The position numbers and the translations under genes were made by a program. This document shows, in pieces, positions 1 through 7,762 of a stretch of DNA of 64,000 nt. Below the pieces are notes generated by a model, which was given only the letters and a program-made list of their open reading frames with translations, searched no databases and was not told the origin of the DNA. Numbering within the stretch: the first letter of the stretch is position 1; the number at the start of each line of letters is the position of its first letter. Source of the stretch: a bacterium 1XD21-13 (GTDB lineage: Bacteria; Bacillota; Clostridia; Lachnospirales; Lachnospiraceae); the NCBI GenBank assembly GCA_009917555.1, contig QZDX01000004.1:186001-250000 (forward strand), in the 5' to 3' direction.

Positions 1-1
1 C

Positions 2-544
2 GATGCCGCCTATTCCCTGGCGAACTTCGCCGGGCATAAGATCCTGGGTGACGAGAACGCCTCCACAGCCGATGCTATTGCGGCCTTTGTGGAAGCTATG
101 AACGCCTGCGCCGGGGAGCTGGAGCTAGAGGATTCCAACTTTGAGACGCCCGACGGAGATCAGGCGGAAAATCAGTATACCACAGCCAGAGACATGGTAA
201 GAATTGCAAAGGCATGCATAGAAAATGAGACGATTATGGAGATTGTGAAGGCCAAATCCTTCCGGGCTCTTTTTGAAAATGCGGACGTAACCTACAAGAA
301 TACCAATGAGCTGGTGAAGCCTGACAGTGATTATTACTATGAGGGCGCTGTGGGGATGAAGACAGGAAGCTATAATGATGTGAAATGCCTGGTAGGAGCC
401 TTGGAATTTGGCGGTCGGCGTTATGTAACGGCTGTGATGCAGGATTCGGACGAGGGACGCTATAAGGATACGAAGCTGCTGTTTGACCAGGTGACCGGAG
501 GCGCCGGAGGAGCGCCGGAGGGGGAACCTGAGGGAGAAGGATAA
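2..544 (+). CDS. D-alanyl-D-alanine carboxypeptidase, peptidase S11 (3' part)
   Basis: The reading frame is open from base 2 and the gene starts before the window. What remains is the C-terminal half of a penicillin-binding-protein-type serine peptidase that trims the terminal D-Ala of peptidoglycan stem peptides outside the membrane. The visible start (DAAYSLA) is what normally follows the SxN motif; then comes the family block around YTTARDM, and the KTG triad is encoded at 359-367 (MKTGSYND). The SxxK nucleophile motif is off the window. The protein ends in a short Gly/Glu/Pro tail, with no PBP5-like C-terminal domain or amphipathic anchor, so it may be a secreted DacF-like or soluble form. 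A hairpin terminator follows at 590-643. Confidence 0.85.
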   Translation, partial: DAAYSLANFAGHKILGDENASTADAIAAFVEAMNACAGELELEDSNFETPDGDQAENQYTTARDMVRIAKACIENETIMEIVKAKSFRALFENADVTYKNTNELVKPDSDYYYEGAVGMKTGSYNDVKCLVGALEFGGRRYVTAVMQDSDEGRYKDTKLLFDQVTGGAGGAPEGEPEGEG

Positions 545-589
545 GACAAAGGTATGCCTTGAGGTGTAAGGCAACAGGATAGAAGAGAA

Positions 590-643
590 GGGCTTGCCGC
601 AAAATAAGCCGATAGCTTTCATTTGCGGCAGGCTCTTTTTTTA
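590..643 (+). terminator. Rho-independent terminator after the carboxypeptidase gene
   Basis: GGCTTGCCGCAAA at 591-603 pairs with TTTGCGGCAGGCT (622-634, allowing one G-T pair) and is followed by a run of seven T. Confidence 0.85.
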
Positions 644-651
644 AGAAAGCA

Positions 652-855
652 CTATTGATCTTTGGTGGAAGCATTTGGCTGCTTTGGAGCGGCCTTGGGC
701 TGGTAGTGGTATACCTCCTCGTAGGATTCCCGCTCATACTCTGACAGGGCGGCCCTTGGAATCAGACCTGTGCAGTCCATGGCGGAGCAGGAATTTCCCA
801 GATAGTCATAGCCCTCGATGATTTCCTGGTTGGTCTTTTTATCATGTTCTTTCAT
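652..855 (-). CDS. small conserved-looking hypothetical protein (67 aa)
   Basis: A 67-residue soluble, charged protein read leftward. The start is supported by GAGAGGAG about 8 bases upstream of the ATG, a good Clostridia ribosome site. Two Cys (SCSAMDC) lie near residue 25, the middle is rich in Tyr and Glu (YERESYEEVYHYQ) and the tail in Pro, Lys and Ala. No signal peptide or membrane segment. I do not recognise a characterised family. It stands alone, convergent with the carboxypeptidase gene and divergent from the protease gene. Confidence 0.55.
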   Translation of the reverse strand: MKEHDKKTNQEIIEGYDYLGNSCSAMDCTGLIPRAALSEYERESYEEVYHYQPKAAPKQPNASTKDQ

Positions 856-1093
856 AAAGTATTTCTCCTCTCTCAGTTGCTATTGGGAATTATTTACAGC
901 TTGTATTTAATTTTTGTATTTGCTTTTAGTGTGCGCCGGTTATGGAGGATCATACGGCAGAACACAGAAAAAACACAGGGAAATCACAGATTTGCCATAG
1001 AAGTACCACAATTGCGCCACAATTTTTCCTTAAAATAAGCTTTGTAAATCAATACAAAACAAGGATCAGCAATGAAAACAGGAGGTTGTGGAT

Positions 1094-2272
1094 ATGCTGA
1101 AAAAAGGAGCAAAAACAATCGCTCTGGCCTTAGCATTCGGTGTGACGGCCAGTGCGGCATTTCAGGGAAGCAATTATATGATAAATCAGTGGACAAACGC
1201 GGAGGAACAGGCGGAGGTGACCGGGGGCGTGCAGCTCAGTCAGGCGTCCGGCAAAACGGATGGGGGAATCAAGACGGCCAACAGCAATAACGGCTCTCTT
1301 GACATTTCCGCCATTGCGAAGGAGGCTATGCCCTCGGTGGTTTCCATTACCAACAAGAGTGTGCAGGAAATTCGCTTTTTCGGGCAGTCCCAGGCTTATG
1401 AAAATGAGAGCAGAGGAACGGGAATCATTGTAGGACAGACGGATACGGAGCTTCTTCTTGTGACCAACAATCATGTCATCAATGGCGCCGAGGAGATTAC
1501 GGTTGGCTTTGTGGACGGAGAAATGGCGGTGGCAAGGGTGAAGGGAACGGACCAAGGAAAGGATTTGGCGGTGCTTTCCATTGAAATGAAGGAGCTGTCA
1601 GAGAAGACAAGGGAGCAGATTCGGGTCATTGAGCTGGGCAGGTCCTCCGAGCTTCAGGTAGGGCAGCAGGTGGTTGCCATCGGCAATGCTCTGGGCTACG
1701 GGCAGTCCGTGACCACGGGAATTGTAAGTGCCCTGAACCGGGAGGTCACCATTGAGGATTATACGAATACCCTGATTCAGACAGATGCAGCCATCAATCC
1801 GGGCAACAGCGGCGGCGCCCTTCTGAATATGAGCGGACAGCTGGTAGGCATTAATTCTGCCAAATATTCCGATACGAATGTTGAGGGTATGGGCTACGCA
1901 ATTCCGGTGGATGATGTGATAGATATTATGGAGGGCCTTATGAACCGTACCATTCGGGAGGAAAAAGCGCCGGAGGGAGAGCAGGGATTTCTGGGAATCA
2001 CCGGACAGTCTGTGACCTCGGATGTATCGAAGGCTTATGATATGCCGAAGGGGATCTATATTACCTCAGTGACGGAGGGCTCCGGGGCAGCGGCGGCAGG
2101 CTTGAAAAAGGGCGATATAATCACCAGATTTGACGGAAGCAGTGTTTCCACGCTGGAGGAACTCAAGGAGCAGTTATCCTACTACCTAAAGGGCGAGCAG
2201 GTGAAGCTTACGGTAAGCCAAGCCATGGAGGGTGAATACCAGGAGCAGACTGTGACGGTGACACTTGGATAA
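1094..2272 (+). CDS. HtrA/DegP-family trypsin-like serine protease with PDZ domain
   Basis: A 392-residue envelope quality-control protease that degrades or refolds damaged exported proteins. An N-terminal hydrophobic stretch (about residues 6-22) should act as a membrane anchor, leaving the protease domain outside. The catalytic triad is visible: His127 (TNNHVI), Asp157 (GKDLAVL) and Ser239 (NPGNSGGAL). A single PDZ domain covers about residues 290-385. The ATG at 1094 lies 8 bases after GGAGG (1081-1085); the in-frame GTG at 1088 is too close to that site. It is transcribed alone, with 238 bases upstream in which I see no convincing consensus promoter. Several HtrA paralogs exist in Firmicutes, so no htrA/htrB letter is assigned. 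Confidence 0.92.
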   Translation: MLKKGAKTIALALAFGVTASAAFQGSNYMINQWTNAEEQAEVTGGVQLSQASGKTDGGIKTANSNNGSLDISAIAKEAMPSVVSITNKSVQEIRFFGQSQAYENESRGTGIIVGQTDTELLLVTNNHVINGAEEITVGFVDGEMAVARVKGTDQGKDLAVLSIEMKELSEKTREQIRVIELGRSSELQVGQQVVAIGNALGYGQSVTTGIVSALNREVTIEDYTNTLIQTDAAINPGNSGGALLNMSGQLVGINSAKYSDTNVEGMGYAIPVDDVIDIMEGLMNRTIREEKAPEGEQGFLGITGQSVTSDVSKAYDMPKGIYITSVTEGSGAAAAGLKKGDIITRFDGSSVSTLEELKEQLSYYLKGEQVKLTVSQAMEGEYQEQTVTVTLG

Positions 2273-2311
2273 AAATACAATGTCTACAATTGTCTACAGG
2301 TTTATAGACAT

Positions 2312-2350
2312 AAAAAAACAGCGGAAACCTTGTAAAATCAAGGTTTCCGC
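2312..2350 (-). terminator. terminator of the tRNA-Thr gene
   Basis: On the reverse strand a perfect 12-bp stem (GCGGAAACCTTG with CAAGGTTTCCGC) is followed by seven T. It lies 13 bases past the tRNA 3' end and may also stop protease transcripts arriving from the other side. Confidence 0.88.
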
Positions 2351-2362
2351 TACTTTTCATCA

Positions 2363-2435
2363 AGCTGCTGACGGGAATCGGACCCGTGACCTCCGCACTA
2401 CCAATGCGACGCTCTACCGACTGAGCCACAGCAGC
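2363..2435 (-). tRNA. tRNA-Thr (anticodon GGT)
   Basis: A 73-nt cloverleaf read leftward. Acceptor stem GCTGCTG/CAGCAGC pairs fully, D-arm GCTC/GAGC, anticodon stem TCGCA/TGCGG (one U-G), loop TTGGTAG giving anticodon GGT, and T-arm ACGGG/CCCGT with loop TCCGATT. The discriminator base is T and CCA is not encoded. A strong terminator follows. Confidence 0.95.
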
Positions 2436-2595
2436 ATCTACGCGTAACGCGCTCAATTATAATAGCACCTGGCAGGAAAATTGTCAAGAAAAATGACGAA
2501 AAAAATTAACCAAAAATGAATAAAAAAATCCCTGTAAAATAGCCTATCATTTTGCAAAGGATTCTTTTATAACTGCAATCTTATGAAATGTGCCC

Positions 2596-2624
2596 TTTAC
2601 TTTTGGGAAAAATCCACTTATAAT
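2596..2624 (+). promoter_or_regulatory. sigma-A-like promoter of the CdaR-type regulator gene
   Basis: TTTACT (2596-2601), a 17-bp spacer and a perfect TATAAT (2619-2624), 39 bases before the start codon. Confidence 0.65.
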
Positions 2625-2662
2625 AGTAAATCATATACCAAACAGCCCAGGAGGAAAAGCGT

Positions 2663-3751
2663 ATGATTTCGAATCAAATTATACAGACAACTATCGACGA
2701 TTTGCGTGGAATTACAAGGATAGATTTGTGTGTGCTGGATGTAAACGGAAGCCGGGTTGCGGCCACCTTTGATATGGGAGAGCTTTCAAAGGATATTTTG
2801 GGGGCATTTGCGGATTCTCCTGCTGAGAGCCAGAGCTTTCAGGGCTTTCACTTTTTTAAAATTTATGACGAAGGTCAGCTTGGGTATATTCTTCTGGTAA
2901 AGGGCACCAGTGATGATGCCTATATGATTGGCAAGATAGCGGTGAAGCAGCTGGAAGGATTGATTGTGGCTTACAAGCAGCGCTTTGATCGGAATAATTT
3001 TATCCAAAACCTTCTTCTTGATAATTTGCTCGTGGTAGATATTAACAATCAGGCCAAGAAGCTCCATATCAATCAGGATACCCTGCGGGTGGTATATCTG
3101 GTAGAGACAAAGGGGGAAGAGGATGTCATTACCCTGGAGACAGTGCGCAGCACCTTTGCGCCGGACGGCCAGGATGTGATCACAGCAGTAGATGAAAATA
3201 ATGTGGTAGTTGTAAAAGAGGTTGGGGAAGAAAGCAGCTATGAATCATTGGAAAAGACAGCCCGTATGCTGGTGGAGATGCTGAATACGGAATCATCCGG
3301 ATTGGTGCGTGTGTCCTATGGAACGATTGTGGGGCAGCTCAAGGATGTGTCCCGGTCCTACAAGGAGGCTCGTATGGCCCTGGACGTAGGTGAGATTTTC
3401 TATCCGGAGAAGACGGTGGTATCCTATCACACCCTTGGCCTTGGACGCTTAATCTATCAGCTGCCCTTGTCCCTGTGCCGGATGTTTATGGTGGAGGTTC
3501 TTGGGGAGAACCTGCCCAGCACCTTTGACGAGGAGACATTGACCACCATAGAAAAGTTTTTTGAAAATAATTTGAATGTGTCCGAGACGGCCCGCCAGCT
3601 GTTTGTACATCGAAATACATTGGTATATCGGTTGGAGAAGCTTCAGAAAACCACAGGCTTGGATATCCGGATCTTTGAGGACGCGCTGACCTTCCAGATT
3701 GCTCTGATGGTAGCCAGATACATGGAGTATCTGGAAAAACGGGATATATAA
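2663..3751 (+). CDS. CdaR/PucR-family transcriptional regulator (C-terminal HTH_30)
   Basis: A 362-residue cytoplasmic DNA-binding protein. The C-terminal part (about residues 295-340: NLNVSETARQLFVHRNTLVYRLEKLQ) is the helix-turn-helix typical of the PucR/CdaR family, which controls sugar-diacid, purine or related catabolic genes. The middle (about 130-290) fits the family's GGDEF-like central domain, and residues 1-110 form a sensor-type domain of unknown ligand. ATG follows AGGAGG closely. The gene has its own promoter and terminator and stands next to no obvious target operon, so its ligand and regulon cannot be inferred. Confidence 0.82.
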   Translation: MISNQIIQTTIDDLRGITRIDLCVLDVNGSRVAATFDMGELSKDILGAFADSPAESQSFQGFHFFKIYDEGQLGYILLVKGTSDDAYMIGKIAVKQLEGLIVAYKQRFDRNNFIQNLLLDNLLVVDINNQAKKLHINQDTLRVVYLVETKGEEDVITLETVRSTFAPDGQDVITAVDENNVVVVKEVGEESSYESLEKTARMLVEMLNTESSGLVRVSYGTIVGQLKDVSRSYKEARMALDVGEIFYPEKTVVSYHTLGLGRLIYQLPLSLCRMFMVEVLGENLPSTFDEETLTTIEKFFENNLNVSETARQLFVHRNTLVYRLEKLQKTTGLDIRIFEDALTFQIALMVARYMEYLEKRDI

Positions 3752-3760
3752 AAGGAAAGA

Positions 3761-3807
3761 GGGTGTTGCAGCATCATCTATATTGATGAATGTGCAACAC
3801 CCTTTTT
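3761..3807 (+). terminator. terminator between convergent genes
   Basis: GGGTGTTGCA (3761-3770) pairs with TGCAACACCC (3793-3802) and is followed by five T. It separates the regulator gene from the convergent DUF1836 gene. Confidence 0.85.
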
Positions 3808-3814
3808 AAATACA

Positions 3815-4450
3815 CTAGGAATCGGCTTCTCCGTTCTTCTCCTTTTTCTTTCCCTTTTTCTCCGGATCCGGGAGCTGATCAATCAATTTTTCAATCACCT
3901 GCTTTTTTACATAGACATCAAAGCTCAGCATGCAGATAAAGGAGAACAGCTTCAGAAAATCCCTGTCCTCTTGGGAAGCCTCTGAGAAGGTCTCCCCGGC
4001 AAGCCGATATTTGGAAACCAAGTCCTCCTTCATGGCTTCTACTTGGGATTTCTCCAGGCTGAATACCTCGCTGTAAATCGTATCCAGCTTAATAGGGTGA
4101 TCCGTGTGGAAATATTTCTCTGTCAGCGGTGAGAGCAGGCTCTGAATATCACTGATAGAAAGAATATTTTTAAAATAATAAATAAAAATCAGCAGAAGCA
4201 GGTGCTCCTTGGAGTATTTCTTCTTTTCCGGGGGAGGAAGCAGGTGATTCTTTGCATAGTTATTGATCATGGTCTTGGTTAGAATCTTATCCTCCTCATA
4301 TCGCTTGGAGGAGGCCAGCTCACGGTCCATAAAGGTGGTCACCTGATCCATATATAAATCAATCCCCGGTACATCCTCCGGACGAATGTAATCGATGCGG
4401 TTTAAGCTTTCCAAAATGCTTTCCAGAATATTTTGAACATCAACAGTCAT
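3815..4450 (-). CDS. DUF1836 domain protein
   Basis: A 211-residue cytoplasmic protein read leftward. Residues about 30-135 match the DUF1836 pattern common in Firmicutes: a MerR/HTH-like start (DKILTKTMINNYAKNHLLPPPEKKKYSKEH) followed by a hydrophobic helix around LLLLIFIYYFKNILSISDIQSLL. The family is thought to bind DNA, but no target is known to me. The C-terminus is Lys/Glu-rich. GAGGTGATT precedes the ATG, and a well-formed promoter lies at 4471-4499. Confidence 0.8.
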   Translation of the reverse strand: MTVDVQNILESILESLNRIDYIRPEDVPGIDLYMDQVTTFMDRELASSKRYEEDKILTKTMINNYAKNHLLPPPEKKKYSKEHLLLLIFIYYFKNILSISDIQSLLSPLTEKYFHTDHPIKLDTIYSEVFSLEKSQVEAMKEDLVSKYRLAGETFSEASQEDRDFLKLFSFICMLSFDVYVKKQVIEKLIDQLPDPEKKGKKKEKNGEADS

Positions 4451-4470
4451 GTGTAATCACCTCACAATCC

Positions 4471-4499
4471 ATTATATAGTATTCAAAACTATATGACAA
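4471..4499 (-). promoter_or_regulatory. promoter of the DUF1836 gene
   Basis: On the reverse strand TTGTCA (4499-4494), a 17-bp spacer and TATAAT (4476-4471), directly upstream of the ribosome site. Confidence 0.8.
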
Positions 4500-4569
4500 G
4501 AGGTAAATGTATTTAAATTTTCTTAAAATTTACTTGATTTTGAACTCTTACTGCTTTTCAACAAAATGA

Positions 4570-4598
4570 ATGACAGAACCCTTCGGATGTATTATAAT
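4570..4598 (+). promoter_or_regulatory. promoter of the pspA operon
   Basis: ATGACA (4570-4575), a 17-bp spacer and TATAAT (4593-4598). The transcript would carry a leader of about 180 nt before the ATG at 4786. The leader contains a duplicated 46-bp block. Confidence 0.75.
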
Positions 4599-4614
4599 GG
4601 AGAGGAAGCTTGCA

Positions 4615-4660
4615 GAAATTGTTCTATATGCAGGTGTACCGGAAGAATATTACGGAACTG
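4615..4660 (+). repeat. leader direct repeat, copy 1
   Basis: 46 bases that recur at 4721-4766 with only two differences, offset by 106 bases. Both lie between the promoter and the pspA ribosome site. Confidence 0.9.
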
Positions 4661-4720
4661 AAAACAGTAATATTCTGACAGTGCACAGAACGATTTACAG
4701 ACACATGGTTTTGGTGGCTG

Positions 4721-4766
4721 GAAATTGTTCTATATACAGGTGTACTGGAAGAATATTACGGAACTG
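4721..4766 (+). repeat. leader direct repeat, copy 2
   Basis: Second copy of the 46-base block at 4615-4660, ending 4 bases before the AGGAGG that serves pspA. Confidence 0.9.
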
Positions 4767-4785
4767 GAATAGGAGGATATGTAAC

Positions 4786-5466
4786 ATGGCAAATATTTTA
4801 AAGCGATTCGGCGACATTATGTCAGCAAACATCAACGCTCTTCTGGACAAAGCAGAGGATCCGGAGAAGATGATTGACAAATACATCAGAGACATTGAAG
4901 AGGATATGCGAAATGTAAAGGCAGAGACTGCAGCAGTTATGGCGGCGGAGACCAAGGCAAAGCGGGAGCTTACCGAGTGCCAGGATGAGATCGCTAAGAT
5001 GCAGAGATACGCAGAAAAAGCTCTGACAGCAGGAAATGAGGGAGATGCCCGCAGATTCCTGGAGAAAAAGGGCGAGCTTACGGGCAAGCAGGCCGGATTG
5101 CAGCAGGCATATGATCTGGCAGCTGCCAACGCCGCCAAGATGAGGGAGATGCACGACAAGCTGGAGAAAGATCTGGAGGGCCTGCGGGCGAAGCGCGATT
5201 CCATCCGGGCAAAGGTGGCGGTGGCTAAAACCCAGGAAAAGCTCAACAAAATGGGCACCAGCGTTTCCGGAGCAGGGGAAGCCATGGCAGCTTTTGACCG
5301 CATGGAGGCCAAGGCGGACCGGATGCTGGATGAGGCAAATGCCATGTCGGAGCTGAATTCCGATACGGACAGCATTGACGATCTGGCTGCAAAATATGAG
5401 GGTAACGAGCAAACCTCCTCCGTAGATGATGAGCTTGCGGCATTGAAGGCCAAAATGGGACTGTAA
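4786..5466 (+). CDS. pspA: PspA/IM30 phage-shock protein A
   Basis: A 226-residue, almost wholly coiled-coil protein of the PspA/Vipp1 (ESCRT-III-like) family that binds and stabilises the inner face of the cytoplasmic membrane under stress. The N-terminal amphipathic helix (ANILKRFGDIMSANINALLDK) and the following EDPEKMIDKYIRDIEEDM segment are diagnostic. The start at 4786 is chosen because AGGAGG lies 10 bases before it, the length then fits the family, and the longer open frame back to 4570 would run through the promoter. It is first in a three-gene operon with a zinc-ribbon membrane protein and an SPFH protein, like the pspA-ydjGHI operon of Bacillus subtilis. Confidence 0.93.
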   Translation: MANILKRFGDIMSANINALLDKAEDPEKMIDKYIRDIEEDMRNVKAETAAVMAAETKAKRELTECQDEIAKMQRYAEKALTAGNEGDARRFLEKKGELTGKQAGLQQAYDLAAANAAKMREMHDKLEKDLEGLRAKRDSIRAKVAVAKTQEKLNKMGTSVSGAGEAMAAFDRMEAKADRMLDEANAMSELNSDTDSIDDLAAKYEGNEQTSSVDDELAALKAKMGL

Positions 5467-5469
5467 CCT

Positions 5470-6663
5470 ATGGAAGAGAAAATCTATTACTGCGAGGGCT
5501 GCGGTGGTGTCATGGAATTTGATGTGGCCACCCAGAGCCTTAAGTGTCCCAACTGTGATACGGTGGTTCCCATTATTTCGGATCAAAGCAAGCTGGTGGA
5601 GCACAGCCTTACACGGCATGCCATGAGGACGATCCGGGCAAGCGAGAAGACCACCCACACCATGGAGTGCAGAGGCTGCGGCGCCCGTATTGAGGTGGAC
5701 GGGACCAGTAGAGCGGCGGAGTGTCCCTACTGCGGTTCCGATTACGTGCTGGCGGAGCATGAGGCCGATGCGATAGTTCCCGACGGTGTGCTGCCCTTCC
5801 AGGTAGACAAAAACCGGGTGGGAGAATTGTTCCGCCAGTGGCTTAAAGGGCGCTGGCTAGCTCCAGGCGAGCTGAAGCATCTCTATCAGAAGGATCGGCT
5901 TCAGGGGATCTATGTGCCCTACTGGACCTTTGACGCCAAGGTAAACGCCCGCTATACGGCTATGGGAGGCCGTCACAGGACTGTGACCCGAAAAGGGCCG
6001 GACGGAAAGACCGTGCACCAGGTAGTCACAGACTGGTATCCAACCTCCGGAAATCTCCGTCATTTTTTCGACGACGTTCTGGTGCCTGCCTCTGAAAAGA
6101 TGGATTCCGGGCTTTTGCGGCGGACCGGATATTTTGGAGCACAGCAGATTACAGCCTACGCTCCGGAGTACCTGTCCGGCTACAGCGCGGAGTGCTACAC
6201 GGTGGATCTGGATGATGCCCACCGGGAGGCTCTTGGGACCATGGAGCGGGAGCTGGAAAGCATGGCCCGCAGCGAGGTGCTTTCCAGATATGACGAGGTT
6301 ATGGACATTCATGTCCGGCCGGAGTACCGGGAGGAGACCTACAAGCATGTGCTGCTCCCCATGTACTCCACAGCCTATACATACAAGGGCAGGCATTACC
6401 GGGTGCTGATCAACGGACAGAGCGGAAGGGTGGAGGGAGATTATCCCAAAAGCCCTGTGCGGATTGGAGCCATTGTTCTGGCAGTGCTTCTCATTCTGGC
6501 CCTGGTATACTGGTACAGCAGCGGCCCGCGTATGAGGGCAGATGCCTCCTATGGGGCGTATGCTGCGGAGAGCGTGGCCGAAGAGCAGGAAGAAACCAGT
6601 GAATTTATAGAGGACGGATTCATAGAAGACAGATTTACAGAGCAATTATATATGGAGGGATGA
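5470..6663 (+). CDS. zinc-ribbon membrane protein (YdjG-like)
   Basis: A 397-residue protein beginning 3 bases after pspA. Two Cys4 zinc ribbons open it: CEGCGG..CPNC near residues 8-29 and CRGCGA..CPYC near residues 67-88. A long soluble region follows, then one transmembrane helix (about 329-349, IGAIVLAVLLILALVYWY) and an acidic tail, so the bulk is cytoplasmic. In Bacillus the equivalent YdjG is thought to link PspA to the membrane. Ribosome-site sequence overlaps the end of pspA, indicating translational coupling. No enzymatic motif is visible; the link to YdjG rests on architecture and gene order. Confidence 0.75.
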   Translation: MEEKIYYCEGCGGVMEFDVATQSLKCPNCDTVVPIISDQSKLVEHSLTRHAMRTIRASEKTTHTMECRGCGARIEVDGTSRAAECPYCGSDYVLAEHEADAIVPDGVLPFQVDKNRVGELFRQWLKGRWLAPGELKHLYQKDRLQGIYVPYWTFDAKVNARYTAMGGRHRTVTRKGPDGKTVHQVVTDWYPTSGNLRHFFDDVLVPASEKMDSGLLRRTGYFGAQQITAYAPEYLSGYSAECYTVDLDDAHREALGTMERELESMARSEVLSRYDEVMDIHVRPEYREETYKHVLLPMYSTAYTYKGRHYRVLINGQSGRVEGDYPKSPVRIGAIVLAVLLILALVYWYSSGPRMRADASYGAYAAESVAEEQEETSEFIEDGFIEDRFTEQLYMEG

Positions 6664-6666
6664 GAA

Positions 6667-7635
6667 ATGGGTTTATTCGGAGGACAGTTTGCCAACGTGG
6701 TGGAGTGGCAGGAATTCCGGGATGATATACTTTTCTGGAAATGGAGCAACAAGGAGATTAAAAAGGGAAGCCGCCTGATTATCAAGCCGGGCCAGGATGC
6801 TATTTTCCTGTATAATGGCAAGGTGGAGGGTGTCTTTCAGGATGACGGGAGCTATGACATTGAATCACAGATCATCCCCTTCCTTTCCACGTTGAAGGGC
6901 TTCAAATTCGGTTTTAACAGCGGACTTCGGGCGGAGGTTCTGTTTATCAATACAAAGGAGGTTCTGGTAAAATGGGGAACCAAGAATCCCGTTCTCATTC
7001 CGGCTCCGGGGCTTCCCGGAGGCATGCCGATTCGTTCCTTCGGAACCTTCAGCTGTAAAGTGGCGGACTATGACGTGTTCATTGAGCGGGTTGCCGGAAT
7101 CCGCCAGCAGTATTCTGTGGACGAGGTGAAAGAGCGCATCACCTCCATGCTGGACCAGCTTCTGATGAAGTGGATATCCAGGGAGGGCAGGGATATGTTT
7201 AACCTCCAGGTCAACGCCTCCGAGATCGGAAGGGGCATCCAGGAGGACCTGGATATGGAGATGTTGAAAATCGGAATCAGCATCACAAGCTTTGCCATCT
7301 CCAGCTTCAACTACCCGGAGGAGGTACAGAAGATGGCAGAGAAGGCAGCGGCCCAGAGCATGATTGGGGATGTGGGGCGCTTTCAGCAGGTGGCCATGGG
7401 AGAGTCTATCGCTTCCGGAAAGGGCGGCGGCACAGCCTCCGATATGGCGGGGATCGCCATGGGACTTTCCATGGGGCAGCAGATGGCGGCCCAGATGCAG
7501 CAGAATCAGGCAGCAGCTTCCCAGCCTCAATCCAATGCATCTACCGGAGGTACGGCGCCTAATTTCTGTCCGGACTGCGGAACCAAGACAAACGGGGCCA
7601 ACTTTTGTCCCAACTGCGGGAAAAAACTGGTTTAA
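6667..7635 (+). CDS. SPFH (band 7) protein with C-terminal zinc ribbon, YdjI-like
   Basis: A 322-residue member of the 'virion core protein'/YdjI branch of SPFH proteins, which scaffold membrane microdomains. The SPFH core runs from about residue 20 to 240; a Gly/Ala/Met/Gln-rich linker follows; residues about 297-320 form a zinc ribbon (CPDCGTK..CPNCGKK) matching the ribbons of the preceding gene. It starts 3 bases after that gene (GGGATGAGAAATG), so the three genes form one stress operon. The N-terminus lacks a clear transmembrane segment, so it is probably recruited to the membrane through PspA or the YdjG-like protein. Confidence 0.85.
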   Translation: MGLFGGQFANVVEWQEFRDDILFWKWSNKEIKKGSRLIIKPGQDAIFLYNGKVEGVFQDDGSYDIESQIIPFLSTLKGFKFGFNSGLRAEVLFINTKEVLVKWGTKNPVLIPAPGLPGGMPIRSFGTFSCKVADYDVFIERVAGIRQQYSVDEVKERITSMLDQLLMKWISREGRDMFNLQVNASEIGRGIQEDLDMEMLKIGISITSFAISSFNYPEEVQKMAEKAAAQSMIGDVGRFQQVAMGESIASGKGGGTASDMAGIAMGLSMGQQMAAQMQQNQAAASQPQSNASTGGTAPNFCPDCGTKTNGANFCPNCGKKLV

Positions 7636-7649
7636 TGCAGAGAAACCAC

Positions 7650-7714
7650 TGTACTGACCACTTGTAAATGGGACGAAGCTTTGTGATTAATCCGATTTAC
7701 AAGCGGTCTGTACA
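7650..7714. promoter_or_regulatory. 20-bp inverted repeat between the SPFH gene and pcrA
   Basis: The arms at 7650-7669 and 7695-7714 match as an inverted repeat at 18 of 20 positions, separated by 25 bases. No T-run follows, so it is a poor terminator. A direct repeat AGCTTTGTxATTA (7678-7690 and 7718-7730) overlaps it. It could be an operator for pcrA or an mRNA 3' structure. Confidence 0.6.
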
Positions 7715-7762
7715 TCAGCTTTGTAATTATAACAGACAAATATGGAGATATGGGAGACTTCA

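Noticed and set aside
2208-2456. Open frames on both strands around 2208-2456
   Set aside because: They translate the tRNA-Thr gene and its terminator; a common artefact.
4570-4785. N-terminal extension of PspA by 72 codons
   Set aside because: It begins in the -35 box, crosses the promoter and the direct repeats and lacks a ribosome site; the family starts at 4786.
4695-5760. Long reverse frames opposite pspA and the zinc-ribbon gene
   Set aside because: Low-complexity Ser/Ala or His/Leu composition typical of antisense shadows.
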